Source: Akkermansiaceae bacterium
GTDB lineage: Bacteria; Verrucomicrobiota; Verrucomicrobiia; Verrucomicrobiales; Akkermansiaceae
Direction of reading: 5' to 3'
Assembly (NCBI GenBank): GCA_903906515.1
Contig: CAIVKO010000213.1
Span: 1 to 64,000 of the forward strand
DNA length: 64,000 nucleotides
How positions within the stretch are numbered: the first letter of the stretch is position 1; each line of letters begins with the position of its first letter. Both the position numbers and the translations under genes were made by a program. The notes beneath the pieces were generated by a model. That model saw nothing but the letters and a program-made list of their open reading frames with translations. It ran no database searches and was not told the origin of the DNA. Below, piece by piece: positions 42,968-51,669 of this stretch.

Positions 42968-44701
42968 TCAATGCAGCCAGACGTAGAGCACGCCAACGAC
43001 CGCCAGCAGAATGAGTGTCACCACCCGTGGATCGCTGGCTCCGGTGATGCGTCCCTTGAGGAATGCCAGCGGGTGATCCCAGCAGACTTTGGCGACTTCC
43101 TCCGCAGGCATCGGCGGAGTTATCAGACTGGTGATGATGTAGATGGCAATGCAGAACAAAGTGATAATCGGGCCCACGAGCATGAAGGGCACTCCAATAT
43201 GAAACGCGGGATCTGAAATCAGGCCGGAAAATTCCGGGCCCGCCTTGTCAGCGCCGACAATCATTTTTCCGATGATTGGCATGTCCACCAGGAAATAGAT
43301 GACGCCGATCAAGGATCCGACATAGAGTGTGGTCATCGCCGCTTGTTTGGTCCCGCGTTTCCACATGACACCCAATACGAAGACGGTCGTCACCGCCGGG
43401 GCGAAGGTCATGGGAATCTTGTTGATGGCCTCGAAGATCGTGCCGAATTGTCCGCCCTGGGTGGACCAGAGCATCGCCAGCACCATGATCACTCCGGTGG
43501 CGATACGTCCGATCACCACCGTTTGCTTGTCGCTGGTTTCGGGGCGCACGCGTTTGACGATGTCTAACGAAATAAGGGTGGCGCAGCTGTTGAGAGCGGC
43601 GGCCATGCAGCTCATCAGGGCGGCGGCCATGCCGGCGGCGAGTAAGCCCTTGAGTCCGACGGGGATGAGATGGTTGATCAAGGTGGGCAGCATCTTGTTG
43701 TAATCCGGTTTCAACGTGTCCTCGACATTTGGTAGATCGAACGCATGCCCCTTCCACAGTGCATAACCGATCACGCCCGGCAGCACCATCAGGAACACCG
43801 GGGTGATTTTGAGGAAACCGGCAAACAACGCGCCGTTTTGTCCATCCTTCAAGCTCTTGGCCCCGAGGACCCGCTGGACGTGCGTTTGGTCGGCGCACCA
43901 ATACCAGATGCCGAGAATCGGGTATCCCAGCAGCACACTGAGCCAGGAAAACTCGTTCAAGTTTCCTTTGGCGTTGATGATGGGTTGCAGCATGTTCATC
44001 TGTCCGGGGGCGACAGCCGCCTTGAGGCCGGCGACATCGGTGATGCCGACACCCGGCAGCGCCTTGATGCCCAACACCGTTACCAGAATCGCACCGCCCA
44101 GCAGCAGGCAAACCTGGATGTTTTCCGTCATCACGACGGCTTTCAGTCCGCCGAGAATGGTGTAGGTCACGGTGAACAGCGAAAGCACGATGATGGTATA
44201 GATCATCGGCACGCCGAGGAAGCTCTCGAACACTTTTGCCGCGGCAAACAGGCTGATGCCGATGTGAATGAGCAGCGCTCCGAGCAGGCCGATGACGGCA
44301 AGAAATGTGCGGGCCTGCGAGCAATAGCGCCGCTCCATGAATTCCGGCAGGGTGGAAACCTTGGAGTTGATATAGAACGGCGCGAAGACCAGCGCCAGCA
44401 TCATCAAGGTGAAACACGCCATCCATTCGAAGTTGCCGATTACCATGCCTTCCTTGGCACCGCCGGCGGCGAGACCCACCAAGTGAATGGTGGAAATGTT
44501 CGAAGTGAAAACCGCAGCGCCAACCGTGAACCAACCGAGCGACTTGTTTGCCAGAAAGTATTGTTGGGATGAGGTGTTTTTCCGGTAACCGATCCAAATA
44601 CCGAAGGCGGTGATGCCGATCAGGTAGATGGCAATGACGGCTACATCGATGGGAGATACAGCTACGGAAGTGGTGGCAAGCACGCTTGATAAGACACTCA
44701 T
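42968..44701 (-). CDS. Sodium/solute symporter (SSS family, SGLT-like)
   Basis: This 577-aa protein with about 14 membrane helices starts with helix IDVAVIAIYLIGITAFGIWIGYR. It has the SSS signature region KSLGWFTVGAAVFTSNIST, where the Na2 and substrate site is formed, plus AAGMAAALMSCMAAALNS in the middle and a long C-terminal region. The pattern is that of sugar-transporting SGLT homologues such as vSGLT. It is divergent from nothing close by; it converges on the zinc dehydrogenase gene and lies downstream of a second dehydrogenase gene on the minus strand (43 bp). A sugar or sugar-acid substrate for the local pathway is likely. Confidence 0.92.
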   Translation of the reverse strand: MSVLSSVLATTSVAVSPIDVAVIAIYLIGITAFGIWIGYRKNTSSQQYFLANKSLGWFTVGAAVFTSNISTIHLVGLAAGGAKEGMVIGNFEWMACFTLMMLALVFAPFYINSKVSTLPEFMERRYCSQARTFLAVIGLLGALLIHIGISLFAAAKVFESFLGVPMIYTIIVLSLFTVTYTILGGLKAVVMTENIQVCLLLGGAILVTVLGIKALPGVGITDVAGLKAAVAPGQMNMLQPIINAKGNLNEFSWLSVLLGYPILGIWYWCADQTHVQRVLGAKSLKDGQNGALFAGFLKITPVFLMVLPGVIGYALWKGHAFDLPNVEDTLKPDYNKMLPTLINHLIPVGLKGLLAAGMAAALMSCMAAALNSCATLISLDIVKRVRPETSDKQTVVIGRIATGVIMVLAMLWSTQGGQFGTIFEAINKIPMTFAPAVTTVFVLGVMWKRGTKQAAMTTLYVGSLIGVIYFLVDMPIIGKMIVGADKAGPEFSGLISDPAFHIGVPFMLVGPIITLFCIAIYIITSLITPPMPAEEVAKVCWDHPLAFLKGRITGASDPRVVTLILLAVVGVLYVWLH

Positions 44702-44743
44702 GTTGTTGTGTTTATGATTGGGGTTGGGTTATTGGAGCTAAAC

Positions 44744-45784
44744 CTAGCTGATCTGGATTTGTACTTTGACGACATCGTCTTTCGCGAATGCACGCTGCAT
44801 GGCTTCGGAAAATTTTTCCAGCGGAAAAATCTCGCTGATCAGGGGTTCCAGATTCACGCGGCCGGTCTCGACCAGGCGAATAGCCTCGTCGAATACGTTG
44901 CCATAACGGAAGGAACCGATGAAGCGGATTTCATTGGCCATGATTTGGTTGGCCGGCAGCGGCACATCATCCGCGCCCAGCGTGCCGATTTGCACGATCG
45001 TGCCGCCGCGGCGAACGAGATGGAAGGCCTGTCGCAATGCCGGAGGTGCTCCGGAAGCTTCAAAAATCACATCGAACCCGGTGCCCGTCAGCGAGCGCAC
45101 TTGCTCGGAAAGGTCTTTGTCGGCTGGATCCAGCACGAAGTCCGCGCCATGTTTGAGTGCCTCCTCGCGTCGGCCTGCGACCACGTCGCTGAGAGCCACC
45201 GGAGTCGCTCCGAAGGCCCGTGCGGCGATGAGCACCAGCAGTCCGATTGGTCCGCCGCCGGTGACGAGCACCCGTTTTCCTGCTATCGAGCCGGCTTGTT
45301 TCAAGGCGTGCAAGGCGACAGCGAAGGGTTCCATCATCGCTCCGAGGCCATCCGACATGTGCGCAGGCAGGACGTGGCATTGATCCGCACGGACGGTGAC
45401 AAACTCGGCAAATGCGCCATCGGTCGGTGGGGTGGTGCTGGCGCTGCCGAGCATGATCGTCTTTCGGCAGAGGTTGCCGCGTCCGGATTTGCAGTCATCG
45501 CAAAAACCGCAGGCGCGGGCCGGATTGACCGTCACGCGTGCGCCGATGGCGGGGAAAGTGACGTCTTGAGCGACCTCGACCACCTCGGCGGTCAATTCAT
45601 GGCCGAGAATAAAAGGCCGGTTGGGTACAAAGGCACCGCAGCAGCCGTGCTCGAAGTAATGCATATCCGACCCGCAAATCCCCACTTGGCGGACGCGCAA
45701 CAACACCATCCCAGGTCCGGTTTTCGGGCGCGCCACTTGTTCAAGCCGGAGATCTTTCGCACCGTGGAGCACATTTGCCCACAT
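44744..45784 (-). CDS. Zinc-dependent medium-chain dehydrogenase (idonate/sorbitol type)
   Basis: This 346-aa MDR enzyme has catalytic zinc ligands Cys37 (GICGSDMHYF) and His62/Glu63 (LGHELTAE). The structural Cys cluster is CGFCDDCKSGRGNLC, and the NAD fold is VTGGGPIGLLVLIAARAFGA. The pattern resembles L-idonate 5-dehydrogenase and related polyol dehydrogenases. The start ATG is chosen because GAAGGA lies 8 bp upstream; a TTG 33 bp further up is possible. It shares its strand with the symporter downstream, so the two may form an operon. It is one candidate for the missing fructuronate reductase step. Confidence 0.9.
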   Translation of the reverse strand: MWANVLHGAKDLRLEQVARPKTGPGMVLLRVRQVGICGSDMHYFEHGCCGAFVPNRPFILGHELTAEVVEVAQDVTFPAIGARVTVNPARACGFCDDCKSGRGNLCRKTIMLGSASTTPPTDGAFAEFVTVRADQCHVLPAHMSDGLGAMMEPFAVALHALKQAGSIAGKRVLVTGGGPIGLLVLIAARAFGATPVALSDVVAGRREEALKHGADFVLDPADKDLSEQVRSLTGTGFDVIFEASGAPPALRQAFHLVRRGGTIVQIGTLGADDVPLPANQIMANEIRFIGSFRYGNVFDEAIRLVETGRVNLEPLISEIFPLEKFSEAMQRAFAKDDVVKVQIQIS

Positions 45785-45908
45785 GGTTTTGTCCTTCAAT
45801 GGGTGCTGACTGTTCAAGGAACGAATTTCTATGCAAGCGGTGATTGCGGAGCAACTGCCATTTTGCGGTGGCTTGGTCCCAATTTGCGCGGCGGTGGTTG
45901 CAGAGGAA

Positions 45909-46050
45909 GATGGGAACCACGAAAATCACGAAAAGGCACGAAAACTTAATGGATTGCTGGCGGAGGTTCGCTCACCTCCCAGGTTAGAGGCTTAGCCTTC
46001 CCAACTCTATTGTTTTTAGTGAACTTTCGTGGTTTTTATTTCGGAATCTA
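45909..46050. repeat. Dispersed intergenic inverted repeat
   Basis: GGAACCACGAAAATCACGAAAAGGCACGAAA near 45912-45942 is answered by GAACTTTCGTGGTTTTTATTTCGG near 46021-46045, an imperfect inverted repeat in the gap upstream of the ornithine cyclodeaminase 3' end. This ACCACGAAA family is frequent between genes in Planctomycetes and Verrucomicrobiota (general knowledge). No gene seen in the gap. Confidence 0.45.
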
Positions 46051-46053
46051 GGG

Positions 46054-47052
46054 TTACAAGGCGACTTTGGTGCCGAGGCCGAGTTGTTCCGCATTGGCCA
46101 GAACGCAACTTGCAGCCGCTAGGTCCTGAATGGCAATGCCCACGGATTTGAAAAATGTGATGGCACCGGGGTCGGTGCGCCCCGGCTTGGTGCCGGCGAC
46201 GATTTCACCGAGTTCGGCGCGGATATGGTCGAAATGGATCAGGCCGGCTTGCAACGGCAGGATTAGGTCGCCGGCCTCTTCCCAAGCCGCATCCAATTGG
46301 TCCACCACGACGTGGGCCCGAGCTACGGTTTCCGGAGGAATTTCCCGCATGTGCGGTTTGTAGGATCCGATGGCATTGATGTGCGTTCCTGCCGCCAACT
46401 CGTTGTGGGTGAAAACCGGGGTGGCGGAGGTGGTCGCCGTGCAGACGATATCCGCGCCATCGAGGGCTTGAGCGGATGTGGTGGCCACGGTCACGGAAAT
46501 ACTGAGTTCCATAGCGGTTTCCCTTGCAAATGTGGCGGCGAATTCTGGGTTCTGATCAAAGACCCGGGCCTCCCGGATGGGCCTGACGGCGCACATCGCT
46601 TCCAATTGGGTGCGGGCCTGGTTTCCGGCACCGAAAATCGCGACCTGCCGGGCGTCTTGTCGGGCTAGGAAATCGGACGCGGCTCCGGACGCGGCTCCGG
46701 ATCGAATGGCGGTGAGCGCAGTGCCCTCCATGATCGCCAGAGGACAGCCCGTGGTGGCATCGAACAGCATGACCATGGCTTGAATGAAGGGTAATTTGAT
46801 CGCCGGGTTGTTCCCGAAAAGCGTGATGACCTTCAGGCTGAAACGCGCCGTGTCAGGGCTGTATGCGGGCATGACCAGCACATCGCCCGGGTGTTCTCCG
46901 GTCATGGTGAGATGCGTGCGGAGCGGGACGACGGCTCGATTTTCGGAAAGCTCCCGGAACGCGGACTTCATCGAATCAATGGCTTCCTTCATGGGAAGGG
47001 CGCGCCGAACGTCGGCGGCTGATAGAAACCGGATCGTCTGTGGATCATTCAT
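46054..47052 (-). CDS. Ornithine cyclodeaminase / mu-crystallin family protein
   Basis: This 332-aa NAD(P)-dependent enzyme fold starts RFLSAADVRRALPMKEAID. Substrate-loop motifs are LKVITLFGNNPAIKLPFIQAMVMLFDATTG and EGTALTAIRSGAASGAAS, and the Rossmann motif is FGAGNQART near 130. NAIGSYKPHMREIP is the family's mid-domain motif. Members include ornithine cyclodeaminase, alanine dehydrogenase and ketimine reductase; which is not clear. The start is the ATG of MNDPQT. It is divergent from the glycoside-hydrolase-like gene. Confidence 0.9.
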   Translation of the reverse strand: MNDPQTIRFLSAADVRRALPMKEAIDSMKSAFRELSENRAVVPLRTHLTMTGEHPGDVLVMPAYSPDTARFSLKVITLFGNNPAIKLPFIQAMVMLFDATTGCPLAIMEGTALTAIRSGAASGAASDFLARQDARQVAIFGAGNQARTQLEAMCAVRPIREARVFDQNPEFAATFARETAMELSISVTVATTSAQALDGADIVCTATTSATPVFTHNELAAGTHINAIGSYKPHMREIPPETVARAHVVVDQLDAAWEEAGDLILPLQAGLIHFDHIRAELGEIVAGTKPGRTDPGAITFFKSVGIAIQDLAAASCVLANAEQLGLGTKVAL

Positions 47053-47363
47053 GGATTTGTGGTGATTGAAACGTTCACACGAGGCATGCAACACTCGTGT
47101 GGCGGTAGGTTATGGTGAAATGGATGGGAAAACTGACAGGGCAGATGTCCCTAATCCAGTGAAATCACCATAATTTCAAGGTGTCATGAAATAGGACAAG
47201 ATCACGCGATTTCCATCAGTCTGGTTTGGCGTCATTGGCAGTTTGGTGGTGAAAAATCTCGTCTTTCCGGGTTCATCGTCGAAACATCCCGGGTAGGCGA
47301 CTCGTAGGGATGTTTCCACATTTTCGCCCCCATCGATCTCATTCCAACACCCAACACTCAGAC
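47053..47363. other. Intergenic region between divergent genes
   Basis: 311 bp that should contain promoters for the ornithine-cyclodeaminase-like gene and the glycoside-hydrolase-like gene. No repeat, RNA or operator recognised; an upstream ATG at 47310 is in frame with the downstream gene but gives a poor signal-peptide context. Confidence 0.4.
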
Positions 47364-49886
47364 ATGACCTCGTCCTCAATGAAAATTTCTTCTCATTTTA
47401 TTGGCTTAATCCGGCGTCGGCCATCGCAAGGCCGCATGCTGTCTGGTTTGCTATCGCCCGTGATCATGTTCGGTCTTATGGCCAGCGGGCTTTGCGCGGC
47501 GGAGGAAGTTAGGCTTTCGTCTCTGGACATGGGATTCATGCAGCAGCGCAATGGAAAACCGGAAGTCGATCACACGGCGGATGGCAAACCCCTGCGCATT
47601 GCTGGTAAGGAGTATGCACATGGTTGCGGCACTCAGGCACCGAGCGTGGTGCACATCGACCTGCAGGGAGGCAGCACACGATTCACCGCAGAGGTCGGCA
47701 TTTTTGACGACGGCTCGAAAAACAAAAAAGATGCCAGCGTCGAGTTCGTCATCGAGGGGGATGACAAGGTGCTGTGGTGCAGCCCGCTGATGCGTGGAGA
47801 AACGCCGCCTCAGGCTGTCGATCTCGATCTATCAGGTGTAAAACGGCTGACATTGCGGGTGGATGACGGGTTTGACGTGACGAGCTTCGACCGTGCGGTT
47901 TGGGGTGACGCGGTTTTTCAAGTCGCCGGAGCAAAGCCGGTGGCCGTCGCTGCGCCGACAACACCACCGCGCTGGAAGCTTGGCGAAGGAATCACCACCG
48001 AGTGGCAGGTGGGCAAGGATCAACGCCTGCCTCATGCGGACTTTATCGAACAAGGCGGCCTGCATGTCGGACAGGTGGTGAACTACCGGATCGATGGCAA
48101 GCGGACCTTGGCCATGAAACGCAGTGTGGTCTGGCCCTCGCTGCGCAAAGGAAAAAACGGCATGTTTGACGGCGTCTTGCTGCATTACGATGCGAAAGAA
48201 GCAGAACCAGCCATCACCATCGATGGATCTCCGCTGGGTGACATCACCGTGGATCGCGTCCTGCTGGATGGCACTCTAACCATTCAAGGCAGTGCCGGGC
48301 AGGACCTCAAGGTGACCCGCTGCGCTTTCCCAAGTTCGACCGCGCCGACGGCCATCGACCGCTGGACATTGACCAATACCGGCAAGGTGGCGCGCACGGT
48401 GGCGGTTGCACCACTGGCATTAAAGCAGCAGATTCAGGGGCCGTATGGTCTCAACCTCACGGAGGTCAATTGCACCGCGCCTGCCACCACCCGGTTGGAG
48501 CCGGGCAAGGAAATGGTTTTCGCGGTGTTGTTCCGTGGCCGTCTCGACACCGAGAATGCAGGTGTAATCGACATCGCGGCGGAGGAGCTAGCTCGTCGCG
48601 CATACGTTGCGGGCCTGCAAGGAAATCTGCGTCTGGAAACCCCGGAACCGGAACTTGATCGCGCCTTCGCGTTCTGTAAAATCCGTGTTGCAGAGTCGAT
48701 CAATTCGACCCGTGGAGGCATGATGCTCGCCCCTGGCGGGCTGGCCTACTACGCCGCCGCATGGTGCAACGACAACGTGGAATACGCAGGTCCGTTTTTC
48801 CCGTTTACCGGCGATCGCAATGGCAATCAGGCATCGCTGGATACCTATCGTCTGTTCCAGAAATACATGAATCCCGAATACAAGGCGATTCCCTCATCGT
48901 TATATGCCGAGGGGTTAGGTCTTGGCAAAGGGGATGGTGACCGTGGCGATGCCGCGATGTATGCCTATGGCTGCGCGCGCTTCTGCCTGGCACGGGGTGA
49001 TGAGGCGATCGCCAAGGAGCTTTGGCCCGCCATCGCGTGGTGTCTCGAATATTCCCGTCGCCAAACCAACCCCGAAGGCGTGATTGCATCGAACACCGAT
49101 GAGTTGGAAGGCCGCCTGCCTACCGGCAAGGCCAACCTTTCAACATCCTCGCTCTATTATGGCGGATTGCGCGCCGCTGCCGATCTCGGGCGGAGTTTGG
49201 GAATGAAGACCGAGGCCCGCACTTATGACGAACAGGCGGATGTGATGGCCAAGGCCATCAATACCTATTTCGGTCACAAGGTCGAGGGCTTTGAAACCTA
49301 CCGTTATTACGATGGCAACGATGTGCTGCGCTCGTGGATTTGCCTGCCGCTGTGCATGGGGCTAACGGAACGCCGCGATGGTACGATCGCCGCGCTTTTC
49401 TCGCCGCGGCTTTGGACATCCGACGGGTTGGCATCGCAAGCGGGCGATCATGCGTTTTGGGATCGCTCCACCCTTTACGGGCTGCGCGGCGTCTTGCAGG
49501 CCGGAGAGACCGCCACCGGCATGCGTTATCTCAACGCCTACACCAAGCGCCGGCTGTTAGGTGATCACGTGCCATATCCGGTCGAGGCATGGCCTGAGGG
49601 TGACCAACGTCACCTGTCATCCGAGAGCGGGTTGTATTGTCGGATTTTCACCGAAGGATTGTTCGGATTGAAACCCACCGGTTTGGATCGTTTCCAATGC
49701 ACGCCGCGTCTTCCGGACGGTTGGCCGCGCATGGCGCTGCGTTCGGTGCGGGCCTTCAACCGGAACTTTGACGTGGTGGTGGAACGCCATGACGGGAAGC
49801 AGCGGCTGACCGTGACTCAGGACGGACGCACCGTCGTCACCAAGGATCTGGCCAACGGAGAATCAGCCGAAATCAAACTGCCTTAG
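47364..49886 (+). CDS. Secreted NPCBM plus six-hairpin glycosidase-like protein
   Basis: This protein of about 840 aa has a long N-region and a signal (LLSPVIMFGLMASGLCAAEE). An NPCBM-type carbohydrate-binding module follows (about 50-190: SLDMGFMQQRNGKPEVDHT through GDAVFQVAG, with GKEYAHGCGTQAPS typical). After a beta-rich linker there is an (alpha/alpha)6-like domain (about 430-770) with ESINSTRGGMM, AAWCNDNVEYAGPFFPFTGD, SLYAEGLGLGKGDGDRGDA, DELEGRLPTGKANLSTSSLYYGGLR and HVPYPVEAWPEGDQRHLSSES. The layout recalls glycoside hydrolases with six-hairpin folds, but no single GH family is certain. The start is uncertain (47310, 47364, 47379 and 47436 are alternatives). Close to hexuronate and sugar genes. 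Confidence 0.75.
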   Translation: MTSSSMKISSHFIGLIRRRPSQGRMLSGLLSPVIMFGLMASGLCAAEEVRLSSLDMGFMQQRNGKPEVDHTADGKPLRIAGKEYAHGCGTQAPSVVHIDLQGGSTRFTAEVGIFDDGSKNKKDASVEFVIEGDDKVLWCSPLMRGETPPQAVDLDLSGVKRLTLRVDDGFDVTSFDRAVWGDAVFQVAGAKPVAVAAPTTPPRWKLGEGITTEWQVGKDQRLPHADFIEQGGLHVGQVVNYRIDGKRTLAMKRSVVWPSLRKGKNGMFDGVLLHYDAKEAEPAITIDGSPLGDITVDRVLLDGTLTIQGSAGQDLKVTRCAFPSSTAPTAIDRWTLTNTGKVARTVAVAPLALKQQIQGPYGLNLTEVNCTAPATTRLEPGKEMVFAVLFRGRLDTENAGVIDIAAEELARRAYVAGLQGNLRLETPEPELDRAFAFCKIRVAESINSTRGGMMLAPGGLAYYAAAWCNDNVEYAGPFFPFTGDRNGNQASLDTYRLFQKYMNPEYKAIPSSLYAEGLGLGKGDGDRGDAAMYAYGCARFCLARGDEAIAKELWPAIAWCLEYSRRQTNPEGVIASNTDELEGRLPTGKANLSTSSLYYGGLRAAADLGRSLGMKTEARTYDEQADVMAKAINTYFGHKVEGFETYRYYDGNDVLRSWICLPLCMGLTERRDGTIAALFSPRLWTSDGLASQAGDHAFWDRSTLYGLRGVLQAGETATGMRYLNAYTKRRLLGDHVPYPVEAWPEGDQRHLSSESGLYCRIFTEGLFGLKPTGLDRFQCTPRLPDGWPRMALRSVRAFNRNFDVVVERHDGKQRLTVTQDGRTVVTKDLANGESAEIKLP

Positions 49887-49953
49887 GGAATATTCAGACA
49901 GGCTCTTAGGGGTGGCTACAGGTCATTTGATGTCTTGATATCAGTAAAATTTG

Positions 49954-50232
49954 ATGCAAAGTGCGGGTGTGATAACCACTTTGACCATCGACCCTGAAAT
50001 CGCGGAACGCCTGCGCCAGGAGCTCGCTTTAGGCAAGCGTCTGCTCAAGATCATTATCAACGAAGCGCTGAAACGCGGGCTGGGGTTGGAATCTCCTCCT
50101 CGTCGAGAACCGTATCGCGTCACGCCGCACTCGTCCCGTTTTCTCGCCGGAATTGATGTGGGGAAATTGAACCAATTGGCAGATGAAATCGAAGTGGGTG
50201 AATTTCAAGCCCTCCAAAACACAACACGATGA
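49954..50232 (+). CDS. VapB-like antitoxin (ribbon-helix-helix type)
   Basis: This 92-aa small protein has an N-terminal MetJ/Arc-like beta strand and helix (TTLTIDPEIAERLRQELALG, then LKIIINEALKRGLG), the DNA-binding fold of VapB/CopG antitoxins. A C-terminal toxin-binding tail is FLAGIDVGKLNQLADEIEV. The GTG at 49969 is an alternative start. Its stop overlaps the start of the VapC remnant by four bases (ATGA), the standard operon layout. It may still be expressed and autoregulate, or it may be free of its toxin. Confidence 0.8.
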   Translation: MQSAGVITTLTIDPEIAERLRQELALGKRLLKIIINEALKRGLGLESPPRREPYRVTPHSSRFLAGIDVGKLNQLADEIEVGEFQALQNTTR

Positions 50233-50495
50233 TCGTTCCCGACATCAATCTGCTGATCTACGCTCACAATGACCAAGCCTCGGAGTATGCCAAGGCCAGG
50301 GCTTGGTGGGAAGTCGCGCTCAATGGCAATACTCCTGTGGGAATTCCATGGATCAGCATCAGTGGCTTCATCCGCTTGATGATCCACCCACGGGTTCTCG
50401 CACAACCGATGGATATTGCTCAGGCCGAGCTTTACAGTTGTGATTCGGATTTCTCGCGCTTCCCCGGTCTTCGCTGGAGAAACCCGCTCGTGTGA
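50229..50495 (+). pseudogene. VapC PIN-domain toxin with an internal deletion
   Basis: 88 aa remain of a protein that is normally about 140 aa. The N-terminal half is intact (MIVPDINLLIYAHNDQ with the first catalytic Asp5, then WWEVALNGNTPVGIPWISISGFIRL and HPRVLAQPMDIAQA). It then jumps directly to the family's last segment, ELYSCDSDFSRFPGLRWRNPL. The missing 50 or so residues normally carry the TDAHLAALA helix with a catalytic Asp. The junction keeps the frame, so a shortened protein could be made, but the active site would be incomplete. It overlaps the upstream antitoxin. Confidence 0.75.
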
Positions 50496-50502
50496 ATGTT
50501 AA

Positions 50503-51669
50503 ATGATACCACCTTCCAAGCGTTCGGTTTTGTTGGCACTGACGGACACCCACCATGGTTTTCTGAAGGGGGTGGCGCGTTATGCGAGGGAGCATCATTG
50601 GCATTTGGTGCCTGACATGATTTACTCGGCGAAAATTCCAGTCGGGTGGCGCGGGGACGGCATTCTTTCCTTCATCGGCGGTCGGGATGATCTCGCGGAA
50701 TTCATTCTTTCTTCAGGCATGCCGGCGGTTGAGATCTCGATGGTGCGCAATGACATCAAGCTGCCCAGGGTCGAGGGGGACAACGAGATGATCGGGCGAC
50801 TGGCAGCCGAGCACTTTCTGGAGCGTGGTTTCCGTCATTTTGCCTGGGCACCGTTCATGGATGATGTGGTCAACGATGAGCGTTATCAAGGTTTTGCCAA
50901 TCGCCTCGCCCTGAATCAACTGACATGCGATCTGCTCCCGACGGCCGATAGCCGGCATGACAATCCGTCATCACGGGATTGGTCGGTGAAACGCCAGCGG
51001 CTCGTCGAGGCGCTGGTGCGTCTGCCCAATCCGGTGGCGGTATTCGCCTACAACGATGGCGTGGCCGCGGATGTCATCGATGCATGTGATGACGCCGGGT
51101 TGTTAGTTCCCGAGGCGGTCGCTGTGATGGGGGTGGATAATGATGCGCTGCTTTGTGAGTGCGTGCGGGTCCCTCTAACAAGCGTGTGCCACGACCTCGA
51201 GGGGTTGGCATACGAGGGCGCCGCATTGCTGGACCGGATGATGAACGGGGAGAAGGCTCCGACGGAAGTGATCCGGGTGCAACCCAAGGGAGTGGTGACG
51301 CGCCGGAGCACCGACATTGTGGCCGTGGACGATCTGCAATTGGCGCGGGCGCTGCGCTTTATTCGAGACCAATACACGAACCCGCTACTTGGCGTGGAGG
51401 ATGTGGTGGCCGCCACCGACATCTCGCGCCGTTTGCTGGAAATGGCGTTCCGCCGGGAAATGAAGCGGAGTCTGAACGAGGAAATCGTCCGAGTGCGCAT
51501 GGAGAAGGTCAAGGACCTGCTCATCACCACCAACCTGAAAATCGTTGATGTGGCAGCCGCAACCGGATTCACCCGGCCGAGGCATCTTTTCAGAACCTTC
51601 CGGAAGTTTTTCGGGATCAGTCCGAAGAACTACCGCATCGCACAAATGGGGAAGGGTTATTCGTTATAA
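50503..51669 (+). CDS. XylR/AraC-type transcriptional regulator
   Basis: This 388-aa regulator combines an N-terminal periplasmic-binding-protein-like sensor (about 8-275: LLALTDTHHGFLKGVARY, VEGDNEMIGRLAAEHFLERGFRHFAW, VFAYNDGVAADV, VMGVDNDALLCE) with a C-terminal AraC-type double helix-turn-helix (about 285-385). The latter shows VVAATDISRRLLEMAFRREMKRSLNEEI and IVDVAAATGFTRPRHLFRTFRKFFGISPKNYR. This matches the XylR family that responds to sugars such as xylose. It starts 8 bp after the VapC remnant, probably by chance. It is positioned to control the Gfo/Idh, MFS and uxu genes nearby. Confidence 0.93.
   Translation: MIPPSKRSVLLALTDTHHGFLKGVARYAREHHWHLVPDMIYSAKIPVGWRGDGILSFIGGRDDLAEFILSSGMPAVEISMVRNDIKLPRVEGDNEMIGRLAAEHFLERGFRHFAWAPFMDDVVNDERYQGFANRLALNQLTCDLLPTADSRHDNPSSRDWSVKRQRLVEALVRLPNPVAVFAYNDGVAADVIDACDDAGLLVPEAVAVMGVDNDALLCECVRVPLTSVCHDLEGLAYEGAALLDRMMNGEKAPTEVIRVQPKGVVTRRSTDIVAVDDLQLARALRFIRDQYTNPLLGVEDVVAATDISRRLLEMAFRREMKRSLNEEIVRVRMEKVKDLLITTNLKIVDVAAATGFTRPRHLFRTFRKFFGISPKNYRIAQMGKGYSL

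Noticed and set aside
43248..44597. 449-codon open frame overlapping the SSS symporter on the same strand in another frame
   Set aside because: His/Arg-rich shadow translation with no domains; the SSS reading has a full family match.
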